From Tetragenococcus halophilus (GTDB taxonomy: Bacteria; Bacillota; Bacilli; Lactobacillales; Enterococcaceae): a stretch of DNA of 32,542 nucleotides. Both the position numbers and the translations under genes were made by a program. The notes under the pieces are model-generated. The model had not been told where the DNA came from. It saw only the letters and a list, made by a program, of their open reading frames with translations, and did no database searches. Of this stretch, positions 17,201 to 25,603 are shown in pieces. The stretch is taken from NCBI RefSeq assembly GCF_021474685.1, contig NZ_JAKEIT010000028.1:1-32542 (forward strand), read 5' to 3'. Numbering within the stretch: the first letter of the stretch is position 1; each line of letters begins with the position of its first letter.

Positions 17201-18205
17201 TTAATTAGCCGCATCGTCTCTTTCAAATTGTTCAGTTAGCTTTCCAACAACATTTGTTTCCAACATTGTATGAATCTGTTTAATCGTTGCCGCCACTGCT
17301 TCAGGCTCTGTTGCTCCGTGTGTTTTTATGACAGGAGATTTCACCCCGAATAAAACAGCACCACCGTATTTGGAATAATCCATTTCATTTTTTAAACCGC
17401 CGAGTGCATTTTTTAATAATAAAGCACCTAATTTTCCTCTGACGCCTTCATCAAGAATGGATTGTTTCAACATTTTAGTAATATTTAAAGCCGTTCCTTC
17501 GATTGATTTTAAGACAGCATTACCGGTAAAGCCATCCGTTACAACAACGTCAGCAACGCCATTTAAAATGTCACGAGATTCGATATTTCCCACAAAATTA
17601 ATGCTAGCTTCATTAGTTAAAAGTTCAAAAGCTTTTTTAGTTACTTCGCTGCCCTTTGACTCTTCTGTTCCATTATTTAAAAGTCCTACTCGTGGATTCT
17701 CTACCTTTCGAACATTGGCTGCATAAAAAGAACCCAGAATACCGTATTTAAGTAAATGCTCCGCTTTATTTTCAGCATTAGCACCTAAATCCAGCATATC
17801 AAATCCTCTATTTTCGCCAATAACAGGTAATGTTGACATTAAACCAGGACGTTCTATGCCTTTAATACGTCCCACAATAAATAAACCAGCCGCCAAAAGT
17901 GCACCTGTATTGCCCGCAGAAAAACAAGCATCGGCTTCACCTTTTTTTACAGCTTGCGCCGCTAAAACCATTGAAGCTTGTTTTTTACGACGAATCGCGC
18001 GAACCGGTTCATCTTCACTATCTACCTTTTCATCTGTGTGGATAACCGTGATATTGCTTTCATCTGTCACATATTTTTTAATTTCTGCTTCTTTTCCGTA
18101 TAACTGAAATTCAAGCTCAGGAAAATCCTTTTTGGCTAACATCACACCAGAAACAATCGCTTCTGGTGCATTATCGCCACCCATAGCATCTACTGCGATT
18201 TTCAC
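17201..18205 (-). CDS. plsX: Phosphate acyltransferase PlsX
   Basis: PlsX interconverts acyl-ACP and acyl-phosphate, feeding PlsY in phospholipid synthesis. The 334-residue protein has the N-terminal [15 protein letters not shown], the [14 protein letters not shown] segment near residue 95, and the [16 protein letters not shown] segment near 220, all typical. The start is GTG at 18205 (AAAGGTGTG upstream), giving [10 protein letters not shown], the usual family start. It lies 55 bases after recG and before acpP, its substrate carrier. With FakA upstream the cluster links imported fatty acids to membrane lipids. Confidence 0.97.
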   Translation of the reverse strand: MKIAVDAMGGDNAPEAIVSGVMLAKKDFPELEFQLYGKEAEIKKYVTDESNITVIHTDEKVDSEDEPVRAIRRKKQASMVLAAQAVKKGEADACFSAGNTGALLAAGLFIVGRIKGIERPGLMSTLPVIGENRGFDMLDLGANAENKAEHLLKYGILGSFYAANVRKVENPRVGLLNNGTEESKGSEVTKKAFELLTNEASINFVGNIESRDILNGVADVVVTDGFTGNAVLKSIEGTALNITKMLKQSILDEGVRGKLGALLLKNALGGLKNEMDYSKYGGAVLFGVKSPVIKTHGATEPEAVAATIKQIHTMLETNVVGKLTEQFERDDAAN

Positions 18206-18260
18206 TTTATTTGCACACCTTTCCTTTCTGATTCATCTTTTTTTAGTATAGCATAAAGCT

Positions 18261-20291
18261 TTAGTCAAAAAACTGGTTCTCTGGATCCTTTTCTTTTAAA
18301 CAAGCAAGTAAACCTGCATATTCAGGTAACAATTGCCAATTTTTTTTATGCCATAAATTTTGTGCTTCATCTTTGGCTACTTCTAAGATATTAGCGTCAG
18401 CTACAATATCAGCCGCGACAAACTCCGGTAGACCAGATTGTTTAAAGCCAAATACTTCTCCGGGACCACGTAATTCCAAATCTTTTTGACTTAAAAGGAA
18501 ACCATTATTGGTTTCAGTCATAATTTTCATGCGTTCTTTGCCTAATTCATTTTTAGGATTAGCAACTAAGATACAAGAAGAAGCTTGTTGTCCTCTTCCT
18601 ACCCTTCCTCGCAACTGATGCAACTGCGCTAAGCCAAAACGATCCGCGTCTATAATAAGCATCGTTGTCGCATTTGGAACATCAACGCCTACTTCAATAA
18701 CTGTCGTTGAAACGAGCACTTGGATTTCATTATCTTTAAATGCTCCCATGATCTCTTCTTTCTCTTCCGCTTTTATTTTTCCATGAAGTAAGCCCACGAC
18801 AAAGTCAGGAGAAAAGAAATCTTTCAATTCTTCGTATAACTCCACAGCATTTTGAACGTCCAAGCTTTCAGATTCTTCGATTAAGGGACAAATCACATAC
18901 ATTTGCTGCCCTTTTTCCAGTTCTAAGCGCGCATTTTTTAAAGCATCTTCCAATTGTCCGCGTTTGATCCAATGCGTTTTAACAGGAAGCCTACCCGCAG
19001 GCATTTCATCGATGATCGAAACGTCCATTTCGCCATAAGCAGTAATTGCCAAAGTACGTGGGATAGGTGTTGCAGTCATAAATAACACATCCGGCTGAAA
19101 GCCTTTTTCTCGTAAACCACGACGTTGATTGACCCCAAAACGATGTTGTTCGTCAGTAATCACCAGACCCAGATTAGAAAAATCTACCCCTTCTTGAATC
19201 AAAGAGTGGGTCCCAACAACAACATCGATTTCTCCTTGCCGTAGTTTTCCAATAATTTCTTGTCTTTCTTTTGCTTTTGTCGAACTTGTCAAAAGCGCAG
19301 TATGTATTTCCAGAGGATCAAACAATTGATTCAAACTCGCTAAATGCTGCTGCGCCAAAATTTCAGTAGGTACCATTAAAGCACCTTGAAAGCCCGCTGT
19401 AACAGCCGCATATAAAGCAATAGCCGCAACTACTGTCTTTCCGCTTCCCACATCACCTTGCAATAAACGTTGCATATGTTTCGCTTGTAAAAAGTCACGA
19501 CAAATCTCATTTGTTACGCGTTTTTGCGCATTGGTTAATGAGAAGGGTAATTTTTGCGTAAATGCTTTTACCCGTTCTACATCATAATCAATGACAATAC
19601 CATGTTTTTCTGATTTTTCTTCTTTTTTTAGCCCTTGGATTTTCATTTGAAATAAGAAGAATTCCTCAAATACCACACGTCGCTTCGCTTGATGATGTTC
19701 TTCTGGCGTATTGGGAAAGTGCATCGCATACATGGCTTCTTTTTTTCCCATTAGACGGTACTTCTCAATTAAAGATAGTGGAAGATTTTCCTCAATCTGA
19801 TCGCCAAAATGAATGAAGGCCTTTTTTATCAAATCAATTAACGTTTGTTGTCGCACCGCTTTACTAACATGATAAATCGGCGCAAAATTGCCTTCTTGTT
19901 TTGCTCCAAGAATTTTCATTCCATTTAATGATTTACGTTTACCGTCCCACTTCCCAAAAACAGCGATATCTTCAGAAACTACAATTTTATCCTTTAAGTA
20001 AGGCTGATTAAAAAAAGAAACGCTAAAAACATCATGATCTTGCATCATACGAAATTGCAATCTTGATTTTTTATAGCCAAAACGATTAACAACTGGAGGA
20101 GATACTACTACTCCTTTGATCGTCACTTTTTCTTGGTCATTGATTTCTGCCAAATTTCTTTCTTTGATATCATCATAACGAAACGGATAGTAGCTCAACA
20201 AGCTCTCAATCGTCTCAATTCCCAAGTCAGCCAGAGCCTGAGCACGTTTTTCTCCTACCCCGCTAAGTTTTGTAATTGGTTCCTGCAACAT
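18261..20291 (-). CDS. recG: ATP-dependent DNA helicase RecG
   Basis: RecG remodels stalled forks and branched DNA. The 676-residue protein has the N-terminal wedge/OB domain (LQEPITKLSGVGEKRAQAL), Walker A GDVGSGKTVVAA near residue 280, DEQH near 380, TATPIPRTLA near 410, and the helicase C motifs VGVDVPNATTM and QLHQLRGRVGRG. The frame is open upstream to a TTG at 20339, but the ATG at 20291 gives the family start and length; the longer form would start inside a hairpin. The ribosome site is weak (GTTGGTGAT). A terminator-like hairpin ends only about 17 bases before the ATG. Confidence 0.95.
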   Translation of the reverse strand: MLQEPITKLSGVGEKRAQALADLGIETIESLLSYYPFRYDDIKERNLAEINDQEKVTIKGVVVSPPVVNRFGYKKSRLQFRMMQDHDVFSVSFFNQPYLKDKIVVSEDIAVFGKWDGKRKSLNGMKILGAKQEGNFAPIYHVSKAVRQQTLIDLIKKAFIHFGDQIEENLPLSLIEKYRLMGKKEAMYAMHFPNTPEEHHQAKRRVVFEEFFLFQMKIQGLKKEEKSEKHGIVIDYDVERVKAFTQKLPFSLTNAQKRVTNEICRDFLQAKHMQRLLQGDVGSGKTVVAAIALYAAVTAGFQGALMVPTEILAQQHLASLNQLFDPLEIHTALLTSSTKAKERQEIIGKLRQGEIDVVVGTHSLIQEGVDFSNLGLVITDEQHRFGVNQRRGLREKGFQPDVLFMTATPIPRTLAITAYGEMDVSIIDEMPAGRLPVKTHWIKRGQLEDALKNARLELEKGQQMYVICPLIEESESLDVQNAVELYEELKDFFSPDFVVGLLHGKIKAEEKEEIMGAFKDNEIQVLVSTTVIEVGVDVPNATTMLIIDADRFGLAQLHQLRGRVGRGQQASSCILVANPKNELGKERMKIMTETNNGFLLSQKDLELRGPGEVFGFKQSGLPEFVAADIVADANILEVAKDEAQNLWHKKNWQLLPEYAGLLACLKEKDPENQFFD

Positions 20292-20308
20292 TTTATCACC
20301 AACTTTCG

Positions 20309-20336
20309 AAAAAAAGACTGAAACAAAAGATTTCAG
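20309..20336 (-). terminator. Terminator-like hairpin just before recG
   Basis: On the minus strand CTGAAA (20336-20331) and TTTCAG (20323-20318) form a six- to seven-bp stem with a seven-base loop, followed by TC and seven Ts (20315-20309). It sits in the gap between fakA and recG, 17 bases before the recG ATG. It is either a plain fakA terminator or part of an attenuator. Confidence 0.6.
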
Positions 20337-20467
20337 CAACGATCAAACCCGAACGACTAGAGGATTACTCTTGCAGTCTTAGTCGCCCTCATCGCTAAAA
20401 AATCTGCGAACTGTTGGAACAACTCATCTTTTATGATTCATTGCTGGAAATGACTAATGTTCCAGCC
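20316..20467 (-). repeat. 152-bp imperfect inverted-repeat intergenic element
   Basis: The outer ends on the minus strand are GGCTGGAACA (20467-20458) and TGTTTCAGTC (20325-20316). They pair over 10 positions with two G-T pairs. Inside are a local hairpin GCTGGAA/TTCCAGC (20466-20460 with 20449-20443) and another stem, CGACTA/TAGTCG (20385-20380 with 20359-20354). The GGCTGGAACA end resembles mobile or repetitive intergenic elements I associate with enterococci and lactobacilli, so it may be a dispersed repeat. Copy number cannot be judged from this window, where I see no second copy. Confidence 0.55.
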
Positions 20468-20504
20468 TCTATCTAACTTTTAACGTTTTTAAAGAGGTGT
20501 CTTA

Positions 20505-22181
20505 TTATTCAGCTGAAAAAAGATAAGGATAAACAGGTTGGTTTCCTTCATGAATTTCTACTTCTAATTCACTATCAACTGCTAAGACAGCTTCTTCTAG
20601 TTTTTTGGCATCTTTTTGTGAACCATCTTCTCCAATGATGATTGTAATGATTTCTGTATCTTCTGTGACCATTTGTTTCAAAGTCTCTTTAGCAGAAGCT
20701 AACACATCCGCTTCTGACACGACAATTTTTCCATCGACCATACCTAAAAAGTCACCTTTTTTGATATTGATCCCTTCAATACTCGAATCACGAATCGCAT
20801 GAGTAATAGAGCCGGAAACAACGGTATCAAGCATCTGCACCATTGCATCTTTATTTTCTTTTAAAGATTGACGTTCATTAAAACCTAACATAGCTGTCAT
20901 ACCTTGAGAAATAGTCTTAGAAGGTACAACTTCCACAGGGATTTCAACTACTTCCGCTGCTTGCTTAGCCGCCATAAAGATATTTTTATTATTTGGTAAG
21001 ATGATCACTTGATCAGCATTGACCTCTTTAATAGCATTTATGACATCTTCAGTACTTGGATTCATGGTCTGACCACCAGAAATCACATATTTAGCACCCA
21101 GGCTTTCAAAAAGTTCTTTAACACCGTTACCTGCAGCAACAGTAATAATAGCATAGGCACAACGCGGTTGCTGTTGCGTGTTAGCTCCGTCTTCTTCATC
21201 CTTATTTAAAATGGTCTCATGTTGTAAACGCATGTTGTCAACTTTTATTTTGATCAAGGATCCAAATTTTTGGCCGTAGTTCATCACTTCGCCTGGATAT
21301 TCTGTATGTACATGGACCTTGATCACTTCGTCATCATTGACAACTAACAAAGAATCTCCCAGTTCATTTAAATAATTCCGAAAGCTATCATAATCAAATT
21401 CGCTTTCTACAGTAGGACCTTCTCCGATCTCAATCATGATTTCAGTACAATAGCCGTATTTAATTTCATCTGTTGACATTTGCCCTTGTACGCTGCGATG
21501 ATGTTCTGCATTTACTAATTCATCCATAGCTGCTGGTGATACAAAAGGATCTTCCCCTTCGTATTCTCCATTAAGCGCATTTAAAAAACCTTCATAAATA
21601 AACAATAGACCTTGTCCACCACTATCAACAACGCCAACTTCTTTTAAAACCGGCAATAAATCTGGTGTTTTATCTAAAGCTTTCTTTCCGCCTTTTACAA
21701 TAGCCGTCATAACCTCTACGCAATCATCAGAAGAAGCTGCTTTTTTTTCACCATATTCAGCTGCAATCCGTGCAACTGTTAAAATCGTACCTTCAACTGG
21801 TTTCATCACTGCTTTATAAGCAGTACTTACGCCATGTTTAAAAGCCTGAGCTAAATCATTAGCTGATAAAACATCCAATTCCGCAATTTGTTTACTAAAA
21901 CCACGGAATAACTGAGATAAAATAACGCCTGAATTACCTCTTGCACCCATTAAAAGACCTTTTGAAAGGCAATCAGCTAGCTCTCCGATGTTATCTGATG
22001 TTGCATCAGACACCGCCTTAGCGCCGCTGGTCATTGATAAATTCATATTCGTACCAGTATCGCCGTCTGGTACTGGAAATACATTTAACGAATTAACAAA
22101 TTCTGCATTTGTTTGAAGACGATTCGCGCCTGCTTGAACCATTTCTTGAAATTGGCTTGCGCTAATATCCGTTACTTTCAC
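20505..22181 (-). CDS. fakA: Fatty acid kinase subunit FakA (DAK2/YloV family)
   Basis: FakA phosphorylates fatty acids bound to a FakB (DegV) partner, letting exogenous fatty acids enter phospholipids. The 558-residue protein has the N-terminal DAK2 kinase domain, with FPVPDGDTGTNMNLSM (35-50) and MGARGNSGVILSQ (78-90) holding the nucleotide/Mg residues. A middle domain follows, and the C-terminal region has EDTEIITIIIGEDG. GTG at 22181 is the start (AAGGAGGATTACCA upstream). It lies 52 bases after the Asp23-family gene, in the widely conserved yloU-yloV pair. No fakB gene is in the window. Confidence 0.93.
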   Translation of the reverse strand: MKVTDISASQFQEMVQAGANRLQTNAEFVNSLNVFPVPDGDTGTNMNLSMTSGAKAVSDATSDNIGELADCLSKGLLMGARGNSGVILSQLFRGFSKQIAELDVLSANDLAQAFKHGVSTAYKAVMKPVEGTILTVARIAAEYGEKKAASSDDCVEVMTAIVKGGKKALDKTPDLLPVLKEVGVVDSGGQGLLFIYEGFLNALNGEYEGEDPFVSPAAMDELVNAEHHRSVQGQMSTDEIKYGYCTEIMIEIGEGPTVESEFDYDSFRNYLNELGDSLLVVNDDEVIKVHVHTEYPGEVMNYGQKFGSLIKIKVDNMRLQHETILNKDEEDGANTQQQPRCAYAIITVAAGNGVKELFESLGAKYVISGGQTMNPSTEDVINAIKEVNADQVIILPNNKNIFMAAKQAAEVVEIPVEVVPSKTISQGMTAMLGFNERQSLKENKDAMVQMLDTVVSGSITHAIRDSSIEGINIKKGDFLGMVDGKIVVSEADVLASAKETLKQMVTEDTEIITIIIGEDGSQKDAKKLEEAVLAVDSELEVEIHEGNQPVYPYLFSAE

Positions 22182-22233
22182 TGGTAATCCTCCTTAAGTT
22201 ACAATCGCTGAATATTCAGCTAGTTATCTGCCT

Positions 22234-22596
22234 TTAATCAGGCAAGACCCGAACACCCTGAACAAAAACATTCACTGAATTAGCAACAACGCCAAGCATT
22301 GTTTCAAGGTTATATTTTACTTTTTCTTGCACATTACGTGAAACTTCTGAGATTTTGGTGCCATAACTTACGATCGTGTATACGTCAACGGCGATACCAT
22401 TTTCTTCTTGTCGTACCACAACACCACGTGCATAATTTTCTTTACGTAAGATTTCATTAATGTTATCTTTAAGCTGGTTTTTACTAGCCATGCCTACGAT
22501 ACCAAAAACATCAGTTGCCGCACCACCGACAACTGTTGCAATTACTTCATTTGTTATTTCAATAGTTCCTATCGATGTATTTATTTTTACAGCCAT
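22234..22596 (-). CDS. yloU: Asp23/YloU-family protein
   Basis: A 120-residue alkaline-shock-protein-23-like protein (DUF322 family). Recognisable parts are MAVKINTSIGTIEITNEVIATVVGGAA at the start, the FGIVGMASKN segment, and the DVYTIVSYGTKISEVSRNVQEKVKYNLE domain; it ends in VNVFVQGVRV. Family members are small proteins linked to envelope stress, and some bind membrane anchors. The frame is open to 22650, but ATG 22596 has TAAGGAGG upstream. It is first in the unit with fakA, recG, plsX and acpP. Confidence 0.93.
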   Translation of the reverse strand: MAVKINTSIGTIEITNEVIATVVGGAATDVFGIVGMASKNQLKDNINEILRKENYARGVVVRQEENGIAVDVYTIVSYGTKISEVSRNVQEKVKYNLETMLGVVANSVNVFVQGVRVLPD

Positions 22597-22640
22597 GATA
22601 AGCCTCCTTAGCCGACAAGCCGTCCATTTTATACTACAAT

Positions 22641-22649
22641 ATTTTAACA
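22641..22649 (-). promoter_or_regulatory. Extended -10 promoter for yloU-fakA
   Basis: On the minus strand this reads TGTTAAAAT, an extended -10 about 45 bases before the yloU ATG. The matching -35 is poor. A TATAAA-like hexamer lies a few bases downstream, so the exact position is uncertain. Confidence 0.45.
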
Positions 22650-22911
22650 CAGCCCACCTCTAAATAAAAGAAGATGGCCTATCTTAACAAGCTATTAGTA
22701 AAATAGAGATAAGTTTATAAAAATCCAAAGCTGTTTTTTAATCATATAATCTCAAAACTGAAATTGGTTTATATATAATGTAGAAAGTTATTCTTATAAG
22801 AATTGATTTAATAGATAACCAAATCCTTCAATTATTTTCATAAAAAATTTCATAACCTTGTCTAATTTACAATGTTACAGGGGAAAAGTCAATGTAAGAA
22901 GAAAAAATCAC
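22650..22911. other. AT-rich intergenic stretch between yloU and rpmB promoters
   Basis: About 260 bases with no supported gene. It is strongly AT-rich. I see only a short imperfect repeat near 22676-22690 (AAGATGGCCTATCTT) and no clear operator or RNA gene. It may hold upstream promoter elements for the divergent genes. Confidence 0.6.
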
Positions 22912-22940
22912 TTGCAAACAGCTCAAAATTGTGCTAAATT
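22912..22940 (+). promoter_or_regulatory. Promoter for rpmB
   Basis: TTGCAA (22912-22917), a 17-base spacer and TAAATT (22935-22940), with TG at 22932-22933 making an extended -10. It is correctly placed about 60 bases before the rpmB ATG. Confidence 0.75.
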
Positions 22941-22941
22941 C

Positions 22942-22975
22942 AACTAGTATGAGCGAAAAACAAGCGCTCCTAGTT
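22942..22975 (+). promoter_or_regulatory. Leader hairpin of rpmB
   Basis: AACTAG (22942-22947) can pair with CTAGTT (22970-22975), and GAGCG (22951-22955) with CGCTC (22965-22969), around a nine-base loop. The predicted transcript starts near 22947, so only the inner stem is certain to be in the RNA. It ends about eight bases before the ribosome site. It could be a regulatory or stabilising 5' leader; that is inference. Confidence 0.45.
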
Positions 22976-22998
22976 CAAGGCAAAGGAGGAAACTACAC

Positions 22999-23187
22999 AT
23001 GTCAAAAGTATGTCATTATACAGGTCGTAAAACAAAAAGTGGCAACAATCGTTCACATGCGATGAACGCTACTAAACGTAGTGTTAAACCTAACTTACAA
23101 AAAGTCCGCATTTTGGAAAACGGCAAACAAAAAAAAGTTTGGGTATCAGCTCGTGCTTTGAAGTCTGGAAAAGTGGAGCGAGTATAA
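22999..23187 (+). CDS. rpmB: 50S ribosomal protein L28
   Basis: A 62-residue basic ribosomal protein. The sequence is the standard L28 pattern: [30 protein letters not shown], and [18 protein letters not shown] at the end. C5 is kept in the N-terminal VCHYTGRK; the protein lacks a full zinc-binding set. AAAGGAGG lies ahead of the ATG. It is a single-gene unit with its own promoter, leader hairpin and terminator, transcribed away from yloU. This divergent rpmB/yloU pair is common in Firmicutes. Confidence 0.98.
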   Translation: MSKVCHYTGRKTKSGNNRSHAMNATKRSVKPNLQKVRILENGKQKKVWVSARALKSGKVERV

Positions 23188-23203
23188 TTATTTAAAAAAT
23201 GCT

Positions 23204-23247
23204 AAAAGGGATAAACGTTACTCATATGACGTTTATCCCTTTTTATT
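23204..23247. terminator. Terminator after rpmB (usable both ways)
   Basis: A perfect stem of about 15 bp (AAAAGGGATAAACGT at 23204-23218, complement at 23229-23243) is followed by more Ts. It lies between rpmB and the convergent flavoprotein gene. The A-rich left flank could serve the minus strand. Confidence 0.92.
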
Positions 23248-23271
23248 TTTTAATTAGTACTTTTTAAAAGT

Positions 23272-23700
23272 TTAAGCATGTATTTCAAATGTATATTTGT
23301 GCCCTTGTGTGAGGCTGTGATAAAAGCCTTCTCCTTCATAAAGCTGAAAAACTTGCACATTTTGTCGTTCATCTTCATCTGGGTAAACCTGTTCTATATA
23401 AGGATTTCCGCTTAGCACCTCTTGCAACTTGTCTTTACCCAATTTTCGAACTTTTCCTTCGATTCGAATCACTTGTATCAAGTAGTCTTCTTCTAAAAAA
23501 CCGGTAATAGCTATTTTAGGATTACTTTGTAATTGCTTATAAAAATTGGTTTTAGGACTGGTCATAAAAAAGACACCTTCTTCATTGGCCACACCAATGT
23601 TAATATGCCGAGCATGAGGCTGGTTATTTTCATCAACAGTTGAAATCACAGCCACTTTCATATCTTTTTCTAGTATTCTCATGATATCTTGTATTTCCAT
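23272..23700 (-). CDS. Pyridoxamine 5'-phosphate oxidase-like flavoprotein
   Basis: A 142-residue single-domain protein of the PNPOx-like split-barrel fold. It shows the family order: VAVISTVDENNQPHARHINIG near the start (strand, turn, strand), then FFMTSPKTNFYKQLQSNPKIAITGF (the TSPKT flavin-phosphate loop), and IRIEGKVRKL. Such proteins usually bind FMN or F420-like cofactors; many small ones have no known substrate. It is unlikely to be the pdxH enzyme itself, being too short. AGGAGGAG precedes the ATG, and it stands alone between two convergent or divergent neighbours. Confidence 0.85.
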   Translation of the reverse strand: MEIQDIMRILEKDMKVAVISTVDENNQPHARHINIGVANEEGVFFMTSPKTNFYKQLQSNPKIAITGFLEEDYLIQVIRIEGKVRKLGKDKLQEVLSGNPYIEQVYPDEDERQNVQVFQLYEGEGFYHSLTQGHKYTFEIHA

Positions 23701-23766
23701 ACTACTCCTCCTCTACTTTACTATTTGCAAAAACATATTTGTGATGTGTTTCGCAATATTTATTAC

Positions 23767-23775
23767 ATTATAACA
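23767..23775 (-). promoter_or_regulatory. Extended -10 promoter for the PNPOx-like gene
   Basis: On the minus strand this reads TGTTATAAT, a full extended -10, about 67 bases before the ATG at 23700. No good -35 is visible. The rest of the gap to the AbgT promoter (23776-23930) is AT-rich with no other signal that I can support. Confidence 0.5.
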
Positions 23776-23934
23776 GATTAACAATATTTATTGAGAAAAA
23801 TCAGTTTATAAATAATGATTTTCTTAAACACATTCTCTCACTTAATTTTTGATGAAAATTTTATTAGAAAAACAAAATTTTCTTTAAAAATTGTTTGTTT
23901 TCTCAGTGAACAACTAGTAAACTCATTGGTAACT

Positions 23935-23958
23935 CACAAAGTTTTTATAATCTTTGTG
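23935..23958 (+). promoter_or_regulatory. Inverted repeat spanning the AbgT-gene -10
   Basis: CACAAAG (23935-23941) and CTTTGTG (23952-23958) form a perfect 7-bp inverted repeat. The ten-base centre contains TATAAT (23946-23951), the best -10 before the AbgT gene. A regulator dimer bound here would block the promoter. The -35 is poor, which fits an activated or controlled promoter. No known operator is recognised. Confidence 0.5.
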
Positions 23959-23983
23959 CATTTTTTTCAAGGAGGGAGTTTAC

Positions 23984-25519
23984 GTGAACGATTTAGAAAA
24001 ACAGCAAAATAAAGGCTTTTTCGGTTGGATAGAAAGAGTCGGAAATAAACTACCTGATCCGGTCATGTTATTCATCATCTTAGCTGCAGTTGTCATTGTA
24101 GTATCAGGCATCGCAGGTGCAACGGGCTTAAGTGTCGAATACTTTGACGCTGAAGAAGGAGAAACCCTTACAGTAGAGGCAGTTTCATTATTTTCAGCTG
24201 GGGGATTAAATCATATATTCAATTCAGCTGTCGATAATTTCACCGGTTTCGCACCTTTAGGTACTGTACTTGTCGCTATGTTGGGGGTAGGTGTCGCAGA
24301 ATGGACTGGACTTATTGTCTCCACATTAAAACGTTTATTATCAAATGTTCCAGCCTTCTTACTTTCAGCAGCTGTCATATTTGCAGGTATTATATCAAAC
24401 ATCGCTTCTGATGTTGGCTATGTTGTTATTATTCCATTAGGCGCGCTTATCTTCGCTGGCGCTGGACGTCATCCGCTTGCCGGACTTGCTGCTGCTTTTG
24501 CCGGGGTATCTGGCGGTTTCTCCGCAAACTTACTTGTCGGTCCTACAGATGCTTTACTCGTTGACATTACAAACGCAGCACTTAATTCAGCAGGCATTAA
24601 TTATGAAATGTCGATTACAGCAAATTGGTATTTCATGATTGTTTCTTCAATTGTACTTACAATCGTAGGCGCTTTTATCACCGATAAATTTGTTGAACCT
24701 CGTTTAGGCGAATACAAAGGAGACTATCGTCCAGATTTTGAATCATTGACTGATATTGAAAGAAAAGGTCTGCGTAATTCTTTAATCGTTTTAATCATCT
24801 ATGTTGTTATCATGGCTTTTTTGATGTTCCCACAAGGAGCAGTATTTAGAAGTTTCGATGAAGCAATTGGTGCAGAATCCATCAATGACTTCTTATCTAC
24901 AGGTCTGCTTTTGGCGATTTTCTTATTATTTGCTTTGCCTGGTTTAGCTTATGGGCTAACAGTGGGTAAAATTAAAAATTCTTCTGATTTTGTAAAAGGC
25001 ATGACCGAAGCTATGAGTTCTATGGGGAACTACATAGTATTAGCTTTCTTTGCTGCACAATTGATCGACTATTTCGAGTTTACTAATTTGGGGACGATTT
25101 TAGCAGTATCAGGAGCCGATTTACTAGAGTCTATTCATTTAACTGGTTTACCACTAGTTTTAGGTTTTATTGTCGTTGCTGGTTTTATCAACCTATTTAT
25201 TGGTTCAGCATCCGCAAAGTGGGCGATCTTAGCTCCTATCTTTGCCCCTATGCTTTACAATTTAGACATTGCACCTGAAATGACATTGATTGCTTATCGG
25301 ATCGCTGATTCTTCAACTAACGTTATTTCACCATTGTTGAATTACTTCCCGATGATTTTGATTTTTGCTCAACGTTATGATAACAAAGCAGGTATTGGTA
25401 CTTTAGTATCTACCATGTTAGCTTACTCTATAGCTTTCTTAGTTACTTGGTCACTTCTATTAGTCATCTGGTTCTTATTTGGATTGCCAATAGGACCAGG
25501 AGCAAGTATAGCTTTATAA
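23984..25519 (+). CDS. AbgT-family transporter
   Basis: A 511-residue polytopic membrane protein of the AbgT family, whose studied members carry p-aminobenzoyl-glutamate or export sulfonamides with proton coupling. Family landmarks are the N-terminal IERVGNKLPDPVMLFIILA, APLGTVLVAMLGVGVAEWTG, the GGFSANLLVGPTDALL hairpin region, and near the end GSASAKWAILAPIFAPM and RIADSSTNVISPLLNYFP. About 11-13 membrane segments are visible. The substrate here is not determined. The start is GTG at 23984, set by AAGGAGGGA; the upstream TTG at 23954 has no ribosome site. It is a single gene with its own terminator; no amidohydrolase (abgA/B type) accompanies it. Confidence 0.93.
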   Translation: MNDLEKQQNKGFFGWIERVGNKLPDPVMLFIILAAVVIVVSGIAGATGLSVEYFDAEEGETLTVEAVSLFSAGGLNHIFNSAVDNFTGFAPLGTVLVAMLGVGVAEWTGLIVSTLKRLLSNVPAFLLSAAVIFAGIISNIASDVGYVVIIPLGALIFAGAGRHPLAGLAAAFAGVSGGFSANLLVGPTDALLVDITNAALNSAGINYEMSITANWYFMIVSSIVLTIVGAFITDKFVEPRLGEYKGDYRPDFESLTDIERKGLRNSLIVLIIYVVIMAFLMFPQGAVFRSFDEAIGAESINDFLSTGLLLAIFLLFALPGLAYGLTVGKIKNSSDFVKGMTEAMSSMGNYIVLAFFAAQLIDYFEFTNLGTILAVSGADLLESIHLTGLPLVLGFIVVAGFINLFIGSASAKWAILAPIFAPMLYNLDIAPEMTLIAYRIADSSTNVISPLLNYFPMILIFAQRYDNKAGIGTLVSTMLAYSIAFLVTWSLLLVIWFLFGLPIGPGASIAL

Positions 25520-25530
25520 TAAGTTATTGA

Positions 25531-25577
25531 TAAAATACTTCCACTTTTATAGTTATAATAAAAGTGGAAGTATTTTT
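25531..25577. terminator. Terminator after the AbgT gene (bidirectional)
   Basis: A long near-perfect stem with arms of 20 positions at 25531-25550 and 25558-25577 has a seven-base loop and ends in a T-run. The opposite strand also gives a T-rich tail, so it can serve the convergent gene at 25604. Confidence 0.92.
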
Positions 25578-25603
25578 ATATCTAATTCATATAAAACAAA
25601 TTG

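Noticed and set aside
18211-18260. A terminator between recG and plsX
   Set aside because: The gap is only 55 bases and shows no stable hairpin; recG and plsX are probably cotranscribed.
20340-20504. A T-box or other known riboswitch before recG
   Set aside because: No T-box AGGGUGGNACCGCG-like core or specifier layout is present. Only generic hairpins are seen, so I describe it as an unassigned structured element.
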